DNA from: an uncultured Atopobium sp.
GTDB taxonomy: Bacteria > Actinomycetota > Coriobacteriia > Coriobacteriales > Atopobiaceae
DNA: 64,000 bases
Assembly (NCBI GenBank): GCA_946997485.1
Contig: CAMPVF010000007.1
Coordinates: forward strand, 1 to 64,000
Reading direction: 5' to 3'
In this document: in pieces, positions 55,401 through 64,000 of the stretch
Numbering within the stretch: position 1 is the first letter of the stretch
Layout of the letters: each line of letters begins with the position of its first letter
The notes under the pieces: model-generated
Told to the model about the DNA's origin: nothing
The model's database searches: none
What the model saw: only the letters and a program-made list of their open reading frames with translations
Position numbers and translations under genes: made by a program

Positions 55401-55640
55401 AATGTGAAGGATTTCGAGCGTACTGTGGCTGGTATGCGTCGTAGAAGTTGCAGCATCTGCCGTATGAGCATCTGCCGCAGTGGCAGGCGCACCTGGCTCA
55501 AGCGCCCACGAGGCGGCAAGCGGCCACACAACAATATCGGCATGCGCACGATATGCACGCGCATCCTCGGAGATAATACGATACAGCGCCTCTTTTTGAC
55601 TGTGTGCCCACATGGTACATTGTGGTATCGCTATTCTCAT
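52434..55640 (-). CDS. Degenerate glutamine-dependent NAD synthetase-like protein with long acidic tail
   Basis: A 1068-residue protein. The first 270 residues follow the carbon-nitrogen hydrolase (glutaminase) domain of NadE: MRIAIPQCTMWAHS, ADIVVWPLAASW, and FMGGSFVALPQAQVVARAS. Residues about 310-560 follow the NAD synthetase domain (YLPPSPMCTGKPG, CLPFGDLYLCDILRLA, PRYRRAMLHKQPRINRNPLPER). The catalytic residues are missing. The Glu of FPE is Leu, the YRK and CED motifs are lost, and the ATP P-loop SGGxDS aligns with DGTLAT (347-352). The last 450 residues are Asp/Glu-rich and unlike NadE. AAGGAGG precedes the ATG. It lies between dnaE (193 bases) and ruvC (48 bases). The alignment is by eye, so structure-based confirmation matters. 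Confidence 0.7.
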   Translation of the reverse strand: MRIAIPQCTMWAHSQKEALYRIISEDARAYRAHADIVVWPLAASWALEPGAPATAADAHTADAATSTTHTSHSTLEILHILARSLHCPTSISMKLVDSPSARYMSFFIYNKHVYAGNAFVYGGRTWRVVYSREDLEHIQKPVVHDATQKQRASAALCDIVILRDAHPILLEQVCNDTSDMLHMLPYAVESMVASNPHISSSISTLVYAQAPGFDTDHCFMGGSFVALPQAQVVARASAQDDELLLADIDVPAIVPAPASDINPGVLLPTTNNDLELSLVAEAYKTAAREHAQTLDEQNLRAPVVVNHCADVPRSLRAVYALVWKCLTCAVVDYMKRSACADAACYVDGTLATNLLCVLLCDALGSEHVHVYLPPSPMCTGKPGISRLMKQTGVHVHTSDITLPEYLANAPKAQLALTKLPMVHADVAQWSANNGYALFSSLTKLSCLTRRINDLVSAALCLPFGDLYLCDILRLAAARNDISPVLPSCVYSRIERAQLADEYQQIQLAGPKVLDNALDWALFMMHPRYRRAMLHKQPRINRNPLPERSVMCEYIANAAGTRRAQFPVVQLSVVPLRDVLTCTRKPYAHRSVMEHYVDSSCADIDTQLADGLCADGADATSTHAAVNDSIAELAQAFGIKNVDEFAQLLHMANRDDDNDTTSDTTRGANNPNTRGGNDLDSDVPRDCDAGDYDDDDYDDDELTDEQYDAYYNDSYYADGTDPDDDEEDENEARAQAMRHFSDLLFSSDDKDDSDDADEQTSDRDSDSDDDDGHITGVMYINGASNPEDIAKQLHDVFSRIKKSTQDHNGDVHHIEASAELTDMDGEPIDVTKLPPEIRNKIEAIEHALTEMGAEISHSHAHKDEDDELDEFDDLDADDEADEPQVPDVQDTIQRARNAAGAGSIDEFLQNLDEDELDAQLYRPAGGVDADGVVHAPTPDEMIVHLMSTIEVAAHDNPDSGFYIMDALLNSIESKEQVTAADKRHAKEHLVFLLGYIVDCMHTRAYLEKLDQRDAKAKARADAQNDKAHGTHTSASKGFNDAALDAVIASTQGVVNAEHHNASNNPFSIN

Positions 55641-55833
55641 ATAAGCCTCCTTGCCAATAGTTCACCATAAACCCGCATGGTACGGCTCCGCGTATAAACG
55701 CTGCACGAATGCGAGCTGTCTTTTGCTACATCTCAAACGCGTTGCTCAAACAGACGCGCAAACCCATACGGATGCGCAGCCCAGCTGCGCACACGCTCAA
55801 ACACGGTAGTCATACTATATACTACCCGATAGC

Positions 55834-58800
55834 CTATGCAAACACCGCAATCGTACAGTCTTCGCCAAATAAGAGTTTAATTTCTGCACGCAACAGTTTA
55901 CTTTGTGCATTAATTTGACAAGGTATTTCCATATGCATGCACTCGTGGTCGGACGTTTCAAACAACAGCTCCACTTTGTCATACCCCGGGTACCTGTCAA
56001 GCGTGTCTTTAAGCGCACGAATGGTTGATTGCGTAAGCTTTGAGCTTGCAAGCCGCACTTCAAGCAGGTGAATAGAATTGTACGACACATCGCGATTAAG
56101 CGGCACCACCTCTTGCGCAATAATTTGCAGCCCCCTATCGGAACGCTCAACAGTGCCCGTTACCTGCACAAATATGGTATCGCTTGCGTCATCGGTTGCC
56201 CGCGCATCTTCGCCACGCAAAAGCGACGCGCAGCCCGTGTACACTTTTGGAAATACAACCATCGAAACTTCGGCTTCTTCATCGCTCAACATGCAACGCG
56301 CCATTTGCTGCTGCTTTTTGGTAAGTGTAACAATAACGCTTGAGGCCGAAATAATACCAGCTAACCGCACGGTTTGGTGATCAGCAACGGTATATTCAAG
56401 CCGCAAAAGTGAGCCATCTTCGTCGTGCACCTCGCGCGTTTCCTCAAGCTGCGAAATTGAAACATCACGCGAACGTTCAACCGCCACATGATACGGGCGA
56501 AGCGGGTGGTCGCTTACGTAAATGCCGAGCACCTCACGCTCTTGCGCCAGCATAAAGCCCTGATCCCAACTATCGTTTGGATCGATAGGTGGAATATGCT
56601 GCTCAAAGCCCGAGCCTTCAACGTTGCCATACAAATCAAACAGCGACAGCTGCCCCATCGAACGGCTTTTTTGCTGTTTAGCTGCACTATCAAGAATGTT
56701 TTTAGGGTTGTTTTTATCAACAAAACCCATAAGCTGACAGCGCGGATAGCCCGATGCGTCGAATGCGCCCGCCTTAATGAGCGCCTCAACGACGCGCCTA
56801 TTTGCGCAGGCAGAATCGCTACGATTAACAAAATCGTGCAGGTGCAAAAAGGGTCCGTGAGCTGCACGTTCCTGCATAATGGCCTCGCCTACTTGCTCGC
56901 CTACGCCACGAATACCAGCAAATCCAAAGCGAACGCCCTGCGCTGTTGCAGTAAAATCGCGACGCGATTCGTTAATATCGGGCGGCAAAATATCGATGCC
57001 TTCATGGTGACACGCCGAAATGTAGTGCGTAATTTTATCGGTTTTGCCCATGTACGATGTAAGCACCGACGCCATGTATTCGCGCGGAAAATGTGCCTTT
57101 AACCAGGCCGTTTGCATAACCAAAATGGCGTAGCCTGCCGAGTGCGACTTGTTAAACGCGTAGCTTGCAAACTCCAACACATCGTCCCAAATTTTTTGCG
57201 CAACGTCTTCTTTATAGCCGTTTGCCTTCGCGCCACCCATCCAGTGATCGTAGGTTGTTTCGTCTTTACCATTTTCCCAGTGAAAAATAGTACTTGTGAG
57301 CAGGGCAATCTTCTTTTTTGCCACCGGTTTACGAATACGCGAGTCACTTTCGCCCTTCGAAAAACCGCTCATCTTTACCGAAATTTGCATAACCTGCTCT
57401 TGGTACACAATAGTGCCGTAGGTTTCGTCCAAAATCTCCGAAAGGCGGTCGTCGTAAAACACAACAGGCTCGCGGCCATTCATACGGTTAATGTAGCTGG
57501 TAACCATACCTGCACCCAAAGGACCGGGACGATACAACGCAATAAGAGCAACAATTTGGCGAAACTCGCGCGGCTTCATATTTTTAATGGTTGCCGTCAT
57601 GCCTTCCGACTCAACCTGAAACACGCCTGCCGTATGACCCGAGCTAAGCAGCTTATAAATGGCAGGATCGCTAAAATCAATCTTTGCAGGGTCGATATCA
57701 ATCGAGGTTGCGCCCTCTTTAAGCGCCGCTTTAACGGTGGGCGAAAACGTGTCTATCAACGACAAATCGGGGTAGCGCGTGCGTATATTTTCAAGCGTTT
57801 TTGAGATAACCGTAAGCGTACGCAAGCCCAAAAAGTCCATCTTTAACAGGCCCATATCCGCCACCGAATGGCCTTCGTACTGCGTAATTTCTACGCCGCC
57901 CTTGGTATCGAGCTTGGTTGGCACGTGATCGTTTACGGGTGTTGGGGCAATAAGCACGGCGCAGGCATGCACACCCTCCCCGCGCGTAAGGCCTTCGATT
58001 GCGCGGGCGGCATCAATAATGCGCCGCTCATCGGCATTTGTTTCATACTCCTTCAAAAAGTCGGGGTTGTACATGTCCTCTTTACCGTCGGTTTTTTCGA
58101 GCACATAAGAAAGTTTTACCTTGGGATCGTTTGAGATCATCTTGGACAACTTTTGCCCCAGCGAAACGGGATAATTAAGCACGCGCGCAGCATCGTTAAT
58201 GGCTTGTTTTGCCTTAATGGTTGAATAGGTAATAACGTGGCACACGCGCTCCGAGCCGTACAGCTCACGCACGTGCTGCACCACTTCCAAGCGGCGCTCA
58301 TCGTCGAAGTCCATATCGATATCGGGCATTTCCGTACGCTCAGGCGACAAAAAACGCTCAAACATCAGCCCGTTTTCAAGCGGGTCGAAGGTAGTAATAT
58401 CCATCGCGTAGGCAACAATAGCACCCGCCGCCGAACCACGTCCCGGTCCAACGCCAATACCGTGCTCCTTTGCCCAACGCACGTACTCTTGCACGATTAA
58501 AAAGTAATCGGCAAAACCCTTAAAACAAATAACGCCATACTCATATTCAAAGCGTTCCTTCACGTTAACGCCGTTAATAACCGTGTGTTCCCAATCCTTG
58601 CCATACTTACGCGCAAGACCAGCCTCACATTCAGCACGAAACCGATCTTCTGATGATTCGCCTTCACGAAGACCAGGGAACTTGGGCAGGTACATGTTTG
58701 TCCAGTCGAGCTCAAAATTACACTTTTGCGCAATGGCATAGGTTTGCTCAATAGCATCGGGTGCCCACGAAAACAGCGAGGACATTTCCTCTTGCGTTTT

Positions 58801-59742
58801 CATGTAGTACTCAGAACCCGGCAGCGTGGTTTGGTACGACTCATCAAGGTGCGTACCTGCAGAAATGCAGCTTAACAAATCACGCGTTTCAACATCGTCC
58901 CGCGAAAAATAGTGGTTGTCATTAGTTGCAACCGTGGCAATGCCCAGCTTTTTGCCCATGTCGTAAATGGTGTGTGCAATATCGGTTTCGGTCATGCCGC
59001 CCCACGAGTCGAGCGAGATGTTGTGGTCTTGGAGTTCAAGATAAAAATCGTCGCCAAAAATGTCCTGCAATGCACGCGCCCAGCCTTCTGCCTCATCCAT
59101 CGCATGCTGCACTACCATACGTGCAATAACACCCTGATAGCAGCCGCTCAGGCATATAAGCCCCTCGTGATAGGTGCGCAGCATATCCAGGGTAACGCGC
59201 GGGCGATAATACATCATTTTGTTTGAGGCTTCAGACACCAGCTTCATAAGGTTGTGATAGCCCTGATTATTTTTTACGAGCAAGGGCAAGTGATACCGCG
59301 TTTGCGTAGTACCACGCTCAATACAACTATCCGGTATAAGGTTAACCTCGCAGCCAAAAATTGGCGTGATAACGCGCGGCGGTTTATTTGCTTGCACCTT
59401 GGCAATATCGTGCGTTTCATTCCAAATGGTCATATCCTCGTGCCACTGTCTGTGCACCTGCTCATGGCGCGGCGCATCCGCAGCATCAGCCGCAGGCTCG
59501 GGGTTATCCCATTTCTTTTTAAAACACTCAACGTCGTGCTTCCACTGTTTCATATCGGCAGCCGCATCGTTGTAGCTGCGACACGCCAAGTCAAAGTCGG
59601 GCACACCAAACATATACTCGTGATCGGTAAGGGCAAGTGCGGGCATGTTACGCTCAACAGCAGCTTTTACCATACGCTGTATGGATGTTGCAGCATCTAA
59701 TATCGAAAACTGTGAATGATTATGAAGATGAACAAAAGGCAT
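55834..59742 (-). CDS. dnaE: DNA polymerase III alpha subunit DnaE
   Basis: The replicative polymerase catalytic subunit. The 1302-residue product begins with a PHP domain (HLHNHSQFSILDA). The polymerase palm catalytic aspartates are in PDIDMDFDDERR, with GVGPGRGSAAGA and the HHH/OB regions behind. A charged insert of about 40 residues in the PHP domain (about 65-105, rich in Ala/Asp/His/Trp) explains the extra length over typical 1170-1200. AAGGAG precedes the ATG. It lies downstream of the addA-like gene and upstream of the NadE-like gene, all on the minus strand. Confidence 0.96.
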   Translation of the reverse strand: MPFVHLHNHSQFSILDAATSIQRMVKAAVERNMPALALTDHEYMFGVPDFDLACRSYNDAAADMKQWKHDVECFKKKWDNPEPAADAADAPRHEQVHRQWHEDMTIWNETHDIAKVQANKPPRVITPIFGCEVNLIPDSCIERGTTQTRYHLPLLVKNNQGYHNLMKLVSEASNKMMYYRPRVTLDMLRTYHEGLICLSGCYQGVIARMVVQHAMDEAEGWARALQDIFGDDFYLELQDHNISLDSWGGMTETDIAHTIYDMGKKLGIATVATNDNHYFSRDDVETRDLLSCISAGTHLDESYQTTLPGSEYYMKTQEEMSSLFSWAPDAIEQTYAIAQKCNFELDWTNMYLPKFPGLREGESSEDRFRAECEAGLARKYGKDWEHTVINGVNVKERFEYEYGVICFKGFADYFLIVQEYVRWAKEHGIGVGPGRGSAAGAIVAYAMDITTFDPLENGLMFERFLSPERTEMPDIDMDFDDERRLEVVQHVRELYGSERVCHVITYSTIKAKQAINDAARVLNYPVSLGQKLSKMISNDPKVKLSYVLEKTDGKEDMYNPDFLKEYETNADERRIIDAARAIEGLTRGEGVHACAVLIAPTPVNDHVPTKLDTKGGVEITQYEGHSVADMGLLKMDFLGLRTLTVISKTLENIRTRYPDLSLIDTFSPTVKAALKEGATSIDIDPAKIDFSDPAIYKLLSSGHTAGVFQVESEGMTATIKNMKPREFRQIVALIALYRPGPLGAGMVTSYINRMNGREPVVFYDDRLSEILDETYGTIVYQEQVMQISVKMSGFSKGESDSRIRKPVAKKKIALLTSTIFHWENGKDETTYDHWMGGAKANGYKEDVAQKIWDDVLEFASYAFNKSHSAGYAILVMQTAWLKAHFPREYMASVLTSYMGKTDKITHYISACHHEGIDILPPDINESRRDFTATAQGVRFGFAGIRGVGEQVGEAIMQERAAHGPFLHLHDFVNRSDSACANRRVVEALIKAGAFDASGYPRCQLMGFVDKNNPKNILDSAAKQQKSRSMGQLSLFDLYGNVEGSGFEQHIPPIDPNDSWDQGFMLAQEREVLGIYVSDHPLRPYHVAVERSRDVSISQLEETREVHDEDGSLLRLEYTVADHQTVRLAGIISASSVIVTLTKKQQQMARCMLSDEEAEVSMVVFPKVYTGCASLLRGEDARATDDASDTIFVQVTGTVERSDRGLQIIAQEVVPLNRDVSYNSIHLLEVRLASSKLTQSTIRALKDTLDRYPGYDKVELLFETSDHECMHMEIPCQINAQSKLLRAEIKLLFGEDCTIAVFA

Positions 59743-59815
59743 GCCTGCTCCTTATAACCATCGTGCGCGCTGCATGAGCAGCACGCGCGTGATTGTAAAC
59801 CTTATGCGTACAAAC

Positions 59816-62800
59816 TTACGAGAATTGATAATATATCACGAGTGGTTGCCCGTCGTGAGTTTCGCGCTCCACACAAACAAATGCGCAGGTAATGGTTGTA
59901 AACCCACGCGCACGCAACACGTTGTAATACACATGAGCTTGACGTTTGTGACGCGCATAAACCTCGTCGTACGACAAATTCGCATCACCTGTTTTGTAGT
60001 CGATTAACAGCGCTTTATGTGCCGCGTCGTCGTATGCAAGAAGGTCAAACGCACCTTCGATAACATCACCATACACCGTTTTATAGTGATAGATAAAATC
60101 GAGCTCAGCGGCGCAAGAAGGATACGAGAGCGCCTCTTTGCGAATGGAAGACGTATACCAGCGCTGAAGAGCCTCGCGCAAGCGCACAGCGCTTTTTGAT
60201 GGTATGGACCAGCGCCTACATACGGCAGCAAAGCGAAGCTCGGATGGATACGCGTTTTCTTCAATCATAAGCTGAGCCAACTGGTGAAACGCACTACCAA
60301 AGTTTGTAGCAGGCGTAGCATCGCCGGCACACACGCGAGCAGCTTTGGGCGTGGGTGCTGCAGGCGCTGCGGGTGTAGGTTTGGGTGCAGCGGCGGGAGT
60401 TGCCGCGGCCATATCACCAAGTTTACCTGCGGGTTTATTAGTAGCGTTATCTGCGGCGCTATCTGCGAATGCATCTGCAGGAGCGCTCGCTAGATGCGTT
60501 GCGTCATAGTGCTGCATATACGAATAACTGTACACGCCCTCCTGCGCGCGGCCAAAACTCATATGCAGAGGCTGAGCATCTGGATAGGTGTACAGCGCAA
60601 AGCGTTGGCGCGCAGGACATGCGGCCTGTTGTGCGCGCTGATCAGCGGCGGTGCCATCGTCCTGGACTGCTGCAGCTTCAGCTGCATCACCTGCACACGA
60701 CGGCTGCGCACATGGCACAAACAGTGCACTTGCCGCGCATATCGCAGCATCGTCATCAAAGAAAGTAGCGTTGAGCGTTTCGTATGCTTCGCCAGCTGTA
60801 ACAGCAATTTGCTTCGTTTCTTTGTTTTTTGAACATGCACATACACGCACGCGCATATCGTATGTTTTTGCAGATTTCGGCTTTATACCTGCGGCAACAT
60901 CCTCGCGACTGCGCTGCGCATAGCGTGCAGCAAACGTGCAGGTATAATCGCCAGGCTCAAAGCGCGAGCTGCCAAATAGCGCGGTATATACCTGCTCTTC
61001 AAGTGGTATATCACCATCTTTGTCTTTGCTTTCATGATCGGAAAGGCAAAGCACCAAACACTCGCGCGCACGCGTAAGACCAACATACAGCAAGCGCGCT
61101 GCTTCTTCGGCATCACGCTCGTGTTCCATATGCACAAGGCGCTGCACATTGCCGCTTGGCGTATCCGCGTCGCACGGTGTAGAAACGTCATACTCACACG
61201 CACCCGGCATATCAGCGCGCTTTTTTGGCATCACTAGAACGCGTGGCAAGGGCGGCTGAGATTGCGGCTGCGCCTGAGCGGGAGCGTTTGTGCTGTTTTC
61301 TGTATTTGCGCTGGTATTATCCTGTTTTTCAAAAAGAAGGGAGGGGGTGTGTTTGCGACCCGGCGCCCAATCTGCAAGCACCACAACCGGAAACTCCAAA
61401 CCCTTTGAGCTGTGAATAGTCATAACGCGTACAAAATCGCTCTTATCTGAGGCAAGCGTAAAGGGCGAAATGCGTGCTGACGCACGCCACAAATCAAACT
61501 CACGTGACGCGCGAGCAATACCCAACCCCATTGTTGTGCACAGCTCGTCGATATAGCGAATAGCGGCAAGGATGTTGGCTATTATCGCCTGGCCTTCAGA
61601 TCCGCGCTCACATAAGCGCTCAAGCCAGCCCGACTGCTCAATCACGCGCAAGCACACCTCACTTGGTGTATACGCGGCAAGTGCATGCCGCGCGCCTATT
61701 AAAATATCGTGCGCACGTTGCACGCGCTTTGAATATGCATGGCCAAATATGGATGAATCGCTCTCATTCATGCATTCAAGCCCGCGGAACGCTGGGCGCT
61801 TCGATATAAACGTGGCAGGCTCATCAGCGTTGCTGGTAGCAGCAGCGTTACTTGTAGCACGAGCAGTGTCGCATGCGCGCTCGCACTGCATACTTGCAAG
61901 GTTAATCATGTCGTTGTCATCAAGGCCAAACATGTCGGAAAGAAGCAGCGTACGCAGACCCCTGTCGTCTTGTGCGGGGTTGGCAAGCACCCGCAGAAGC
62001 GCAGCTACAATGCCTACTTCGGTGGTGGTAACAAAACCAGAGCCACCACTTACCACAACAGGAATACCAAGACTTCGCATGGCATCTACATATACACTGG
62101 CAGAAGTCATAGCTCTCATAAGCAGTGCCACATCAGAATACGCATGTCCGCTATCTGCATATTCTTTAATGCGCGAAGCCACCATGGCGGCGGTGCACCC
62201 TTTATAGCTTGCGTTGCCAGTTTTATGCAGCACTTCTACGTCAATGCGCGGGAAACCCCGCAGCGCAGCATCATCCATAGCATCGTGGCGATGTTCGGTT
62301 ACATGAAGCGGCATAAAGCTTTTCATGATGGGACGCGCAGCGCCCGCGCCAGCAGTGATGCCAGCAGCAGCGCCCGTAGCAGCAGCGCCACCACCGCACG
62401 TAGGCGCAAAAATGGCTTCAACAAATGCAAGAATGGCTTCGTGACTACGGAAATTTTCATCAAGTTTTACGTGATATGTTTGGTCAACCTGTTTACCTCG
62501 GCCAATAAACACACTCACATCGGCGCCGCGAAACTTATAAATCGATTGCTGGGCATCGCCTACTGTGGCTAAATGCTCGCCATTATTCGACAGACGCGAA
62601 ATGAGGCTAAGCTGCGCTGCGTCGGTGTCCTGAAACTCATCGACCATAACAAGCTTAAAGCGGCGTGAGAGTTCTTGAGCAACAGCAGGATAGGTGGAAA
62701 GGAGGCGCAATGCTTCGATAATTACATCGTCGTTATCAAGAAGGCACGCATTTCGTTTGTATGCTGCATAGCGGCTGTTTACCTGACGTGCAATGGTAAT

Positions 62801-63886
62801 GCATGCGCGGGTAACAGGACTCATCTGCCGGAGCAGCAGCGTGTTTGTCCAGGTTTGAGTATATGTTTGAATGGCTGCCATGCAGGCTTTCATTTCTTTT
62901 GGAACGCTTTTACTGCCAAGCCCGTGCGTAATACCACTCAAAAGCGCACATACCTTCATGTAATCTGAGCGGCACATATCACGCCACTCACACTTCGCAC
63001 GCATACAATTCTCAAGCTGGCGCGCGCAGGCATCTGCGTTTGCTACCTGCGTTGGTGTGCGTTTAGGATTTATCTCGTTTAACTGCGTGAGCATCTCAAT
63101 AAGGTAATCTAACGAAGGCATCGGCATTTCATGCGCACCATCAATATGCTCAAATATCATTGGCTCGGCGCTTATGCCACCAGGCTGCATACGCAGCTTG
63201 GTTATTATTCCGTATATAAGTTCGTACAGCGTAACGGTGTTATCCACCGATTGCGCGCCAATATCGGCTGTGCGTTTGTCTTTGAGTGGATACATAGCGA
63301 GCAAGTCGCAAATCGCTTGCTCGCGATGGTTGCTATCCATAATGGAACGCATAACGTCGTTAAACGCCTGGTGCAGCAAATACTCGCTATTAGCGCTGGA
63401 CGCTATCGTCGAATTTGGGTCGATGCCAAGCTCAAGGGCATACAGCTTAATTAATCGAAAACACATACCGTGTATGGTAGAAATCCATGCTTCATCTACC
63501 TGCAGCGCCTGTGCGTGCATACCCGCGCGGCGCAGTGCCTCGCGCGTTTTTTCTTTAATGCTGCGCGCAGCGGCATGCGTAAACGTAATAATGAGTGCCT
63601 GCGAAAGATCGCTTATGTATGCGTGGTTGGCATCAAGCGAGCCTTTGGTAAGCGCCCACACAATGCGCTGCGTAAGTGTAAACGTTTTGCCTGAGCCCGC
63701 ACCCGCTTCTACAAACACGGGCGAGCTCAGCATTTCGGCAATACGCGCCTGGTTATCATTAAGACCCATAGTGCGAAGAATGGTATGCGCCGTTTTTGCA
63801 GCGTGGGTGGCTTGCGCGGCGGCTTGTGCGGCAGGAGTTGTCGCAGCTTGTACGGTACGTTTCGTTGCATTCATACTAGTCTCCAT
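59816..63886 (-). CDS. addA: AddA-like ATP-dependent helicase-nuclease (UvrD/Rep superfamily)
   Basis: A 1356-residue subunit of a double-strand-break end-processing enzyme. The helicase motifs are Walker A EAGAGSGKTFTLT, FTHAAARSIKEK, Walker B MVDEFQDTDAAQ, GDAQQSIYKFRGAD and the later VMTIHSSKGLEFPVV and LLYVGLTRARECL. The C-terminal RecB-type nuclease domain has GAFDLLAYDDAAHKALLIDYKTG. Ala/Pro-rich low-complexity inserts (about 990-1170) separate the helicase and nuclease parts. The start is the ATG at 63886 (AAGGAAG upstream); another ATG four codons later is also possible. Its partner AddB is not seen and would lie to the right of the window. Similar UvrD-family nucleases cannot be fully excluded. 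Confidence 0.9.
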   Translation of the reverse strand: METSMNATKRTVQAATTPAAQAAAQATHAAKTAHTILRTMGLNDNQARIAEMLSSPVFVEAGAGSGKTFTLTQRIVWALTKGSLDANHAYISDLSQALIITFTHAAARSIKEKTREALRRAGMHAQALQVDEAWISTIHGMCFRLIKLYALELGIDPNSTIASSANSEYLLHQAFNDVMRSIMDSNHREQAICDLLAMYPLKDKRTADIGAQSVDNTVTLYELIYGIITKLRMQPGGISAEPMIFEHIDGAHEMPMPSLDYLIEMLTQLNEINPKRTPTQVANADACARQLENCMRAKCEWRDMCRSDYMKVCALLSGITHGLGSKSVPKEMKACMAAIQTYTQTWTNTLLLRQMSPVTRACITIARQVNSRYAAYKRNACLLDNDDVIIEALRLLSTYPAVAQELSRRFKLVMVDEFQDTDAAQLSLISRLSNNGEHLATVGDAQQSIYKFRGADVSVFIGRGKQVDQTYHVKLDENFRSHEAILAFVEAIFAPTCGGGAAATGAAAGITAGAGAARPIMKSFMPLHVTEHRHDAMDDAALRGFPRIDVEVLHKTGNASYKGCTAAMVASRIKEYADSGHAYSDVALLMRAMTSASVYVDAMRSLGIPVVVSGGSGFVTTTEVGIVAALLRVLANPAQDDRGLRTLLLSDMFGLDDNDMINLASMQCERACDTARATSNAAATSNADEPATFISKRPAFRGLECMNESDSSIFGHAYSKRVQRAHDILIGARHALAAYTPSEVCLRVIEQSGWLERLCERGSEGQAIIANILAAIRYIDELCTTMGLGIARASREFDLWRASARISPFTLASDKSDFVRVMTIHSSKGLEFPVVVLADWAPGRKHTPSLLFEKQDNTSANTENSTNAPAQAQPQSQPPLPRVLVMPKKRADMPGACEYDVSTPCDADTPSGNVQRLVHMEHERDAEEAARLLYVGLTRARECLVLCLSDHESKDKDGDIPLEEQVYTALFGSSRFEPGDYTCTFAARYAQRSREDVAAGIKPKSAKTYDMRVRVCACSKNKETKQIAVTAGEAYETLNATFFDDDAAICAASALFVPCAQPSCAGDAAEAAAVQDDGTAADQRAQQAACPARQRFALYTYPDAQPLHMSFGRAQEGVYSYSYMQHYDATHLASAPADAFADSAADNATNKPAGKLGDMAAATPAAAPKPTPAAPAAPTPKAARVCAGDATPATNFGSAFHQLAQLMIEENAYPSELRFAAVCRRWSIPSKSAVRLREALQRWYTSSIRKEALSYPSCAAELDFIYHYKTVYGDVIEGAFDLLAYDDAAHKALLIDYKTGDANLSYDEVYARHKRQAHVYYNVLRARGFTTITCAFVCVERETHDGQPLVIYYQFS

Positions 63887-64000
63887 GTAGTGCACTTCCT
63901 TACTGCAAAGTTGGCGAGGGCGTGCAGTAAAGCACGCGACCAATGCTCGCTGCACTCGCACACACGCGACAATCTTTCTGGTGCTTAAGGCTTATCTCGG

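Overview
This window most likely comes from the chromosome of a host-associated actinobacterium of the class Coriobacteriia (Atopobium/Olsenella-like, family Atopobiaceae). I infer this from moderate GC, DUF5648 cell-surface repeats, a GlnR-like orphan regulator, PTS-based sugar uptake and gene content. No 16S or tRNA gene is present, so the taxon is not proven. I recognise no rRNA, tRNA, CRISPR array, prophage or intact transposase.

Left part (1-18.7 kb): yajC and a mannose-type PTS IIA form a small overlapping operon. Next come two very large secreted glycosidases, a GH20-GH2 fusion (hexosaminidase plus beta-galactosidase) and a GH84 enzyme. Both carry carbohydrate-binding domains and almost identical C-terminal DUF5648 modules. 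Beyond an Old-Yellow-type oxidoreductase lies a divergent pair, a LacC/FruK-type kinase and a GatY-type aldolase. Together these suggest degradation of host N-acetyllactosamine or mucin-type glycans, with the released galactose entering a tagatose-type route. An 11-C homopolymer upstream of the GH84 gene is a possible phase-variation switch.

Middle (18.8-32.2 kb): proline iminopeptidase, NAD-dependent DNA ligase with a long N-terminal extension, HtrA protease, a GlnR-like regulator, and a glutamine synthetase homologue that has lost most metal ligands. A 182-bp element with near-perfect inverted ends follows, then a FeoB-associated Cys-rich protein and a 1406-residue acidic membrane protein of unknown function.

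Right-middle (32.2-45 kb): a six-gene PTS operon contains GH4 phospho-glucosidase, MBL hydrolase, EIICB, PHP hydrolase, PRD antiterminator and EIIA. It is read divergently from an RpiR regulator and holds a leader terminator. Next come a ketopantoate-reductase-like gene, a stand-alone PTS EIIC and an M20 dipeptidase.

Right part (45-64 kb): purH, a third DUF5648 protein, cspA, and a minus-strand DNA replication and repair series in transcription order: addA-like, dnaE, a large NadE-like protein, ruvC, ruvA, ruvB. The NadE-like protein keeps the outline of glutamine-dependent NAD synthetase but lacks every catalytic motif I can align, and carries a 450-residue acidic tail.

The most unusual signals are: (i) two apparent pseudoenzymes of glutamine/ammonia chemistry, GS-like and NadE-like; (ii) the PTS operon with embedded PHP and MBL hydrolases; (iii) a family of intergenic palindromic repeats sharing a CACTTTGACACG core; and (iv) many short tandem repeats, including the poly-C tract.
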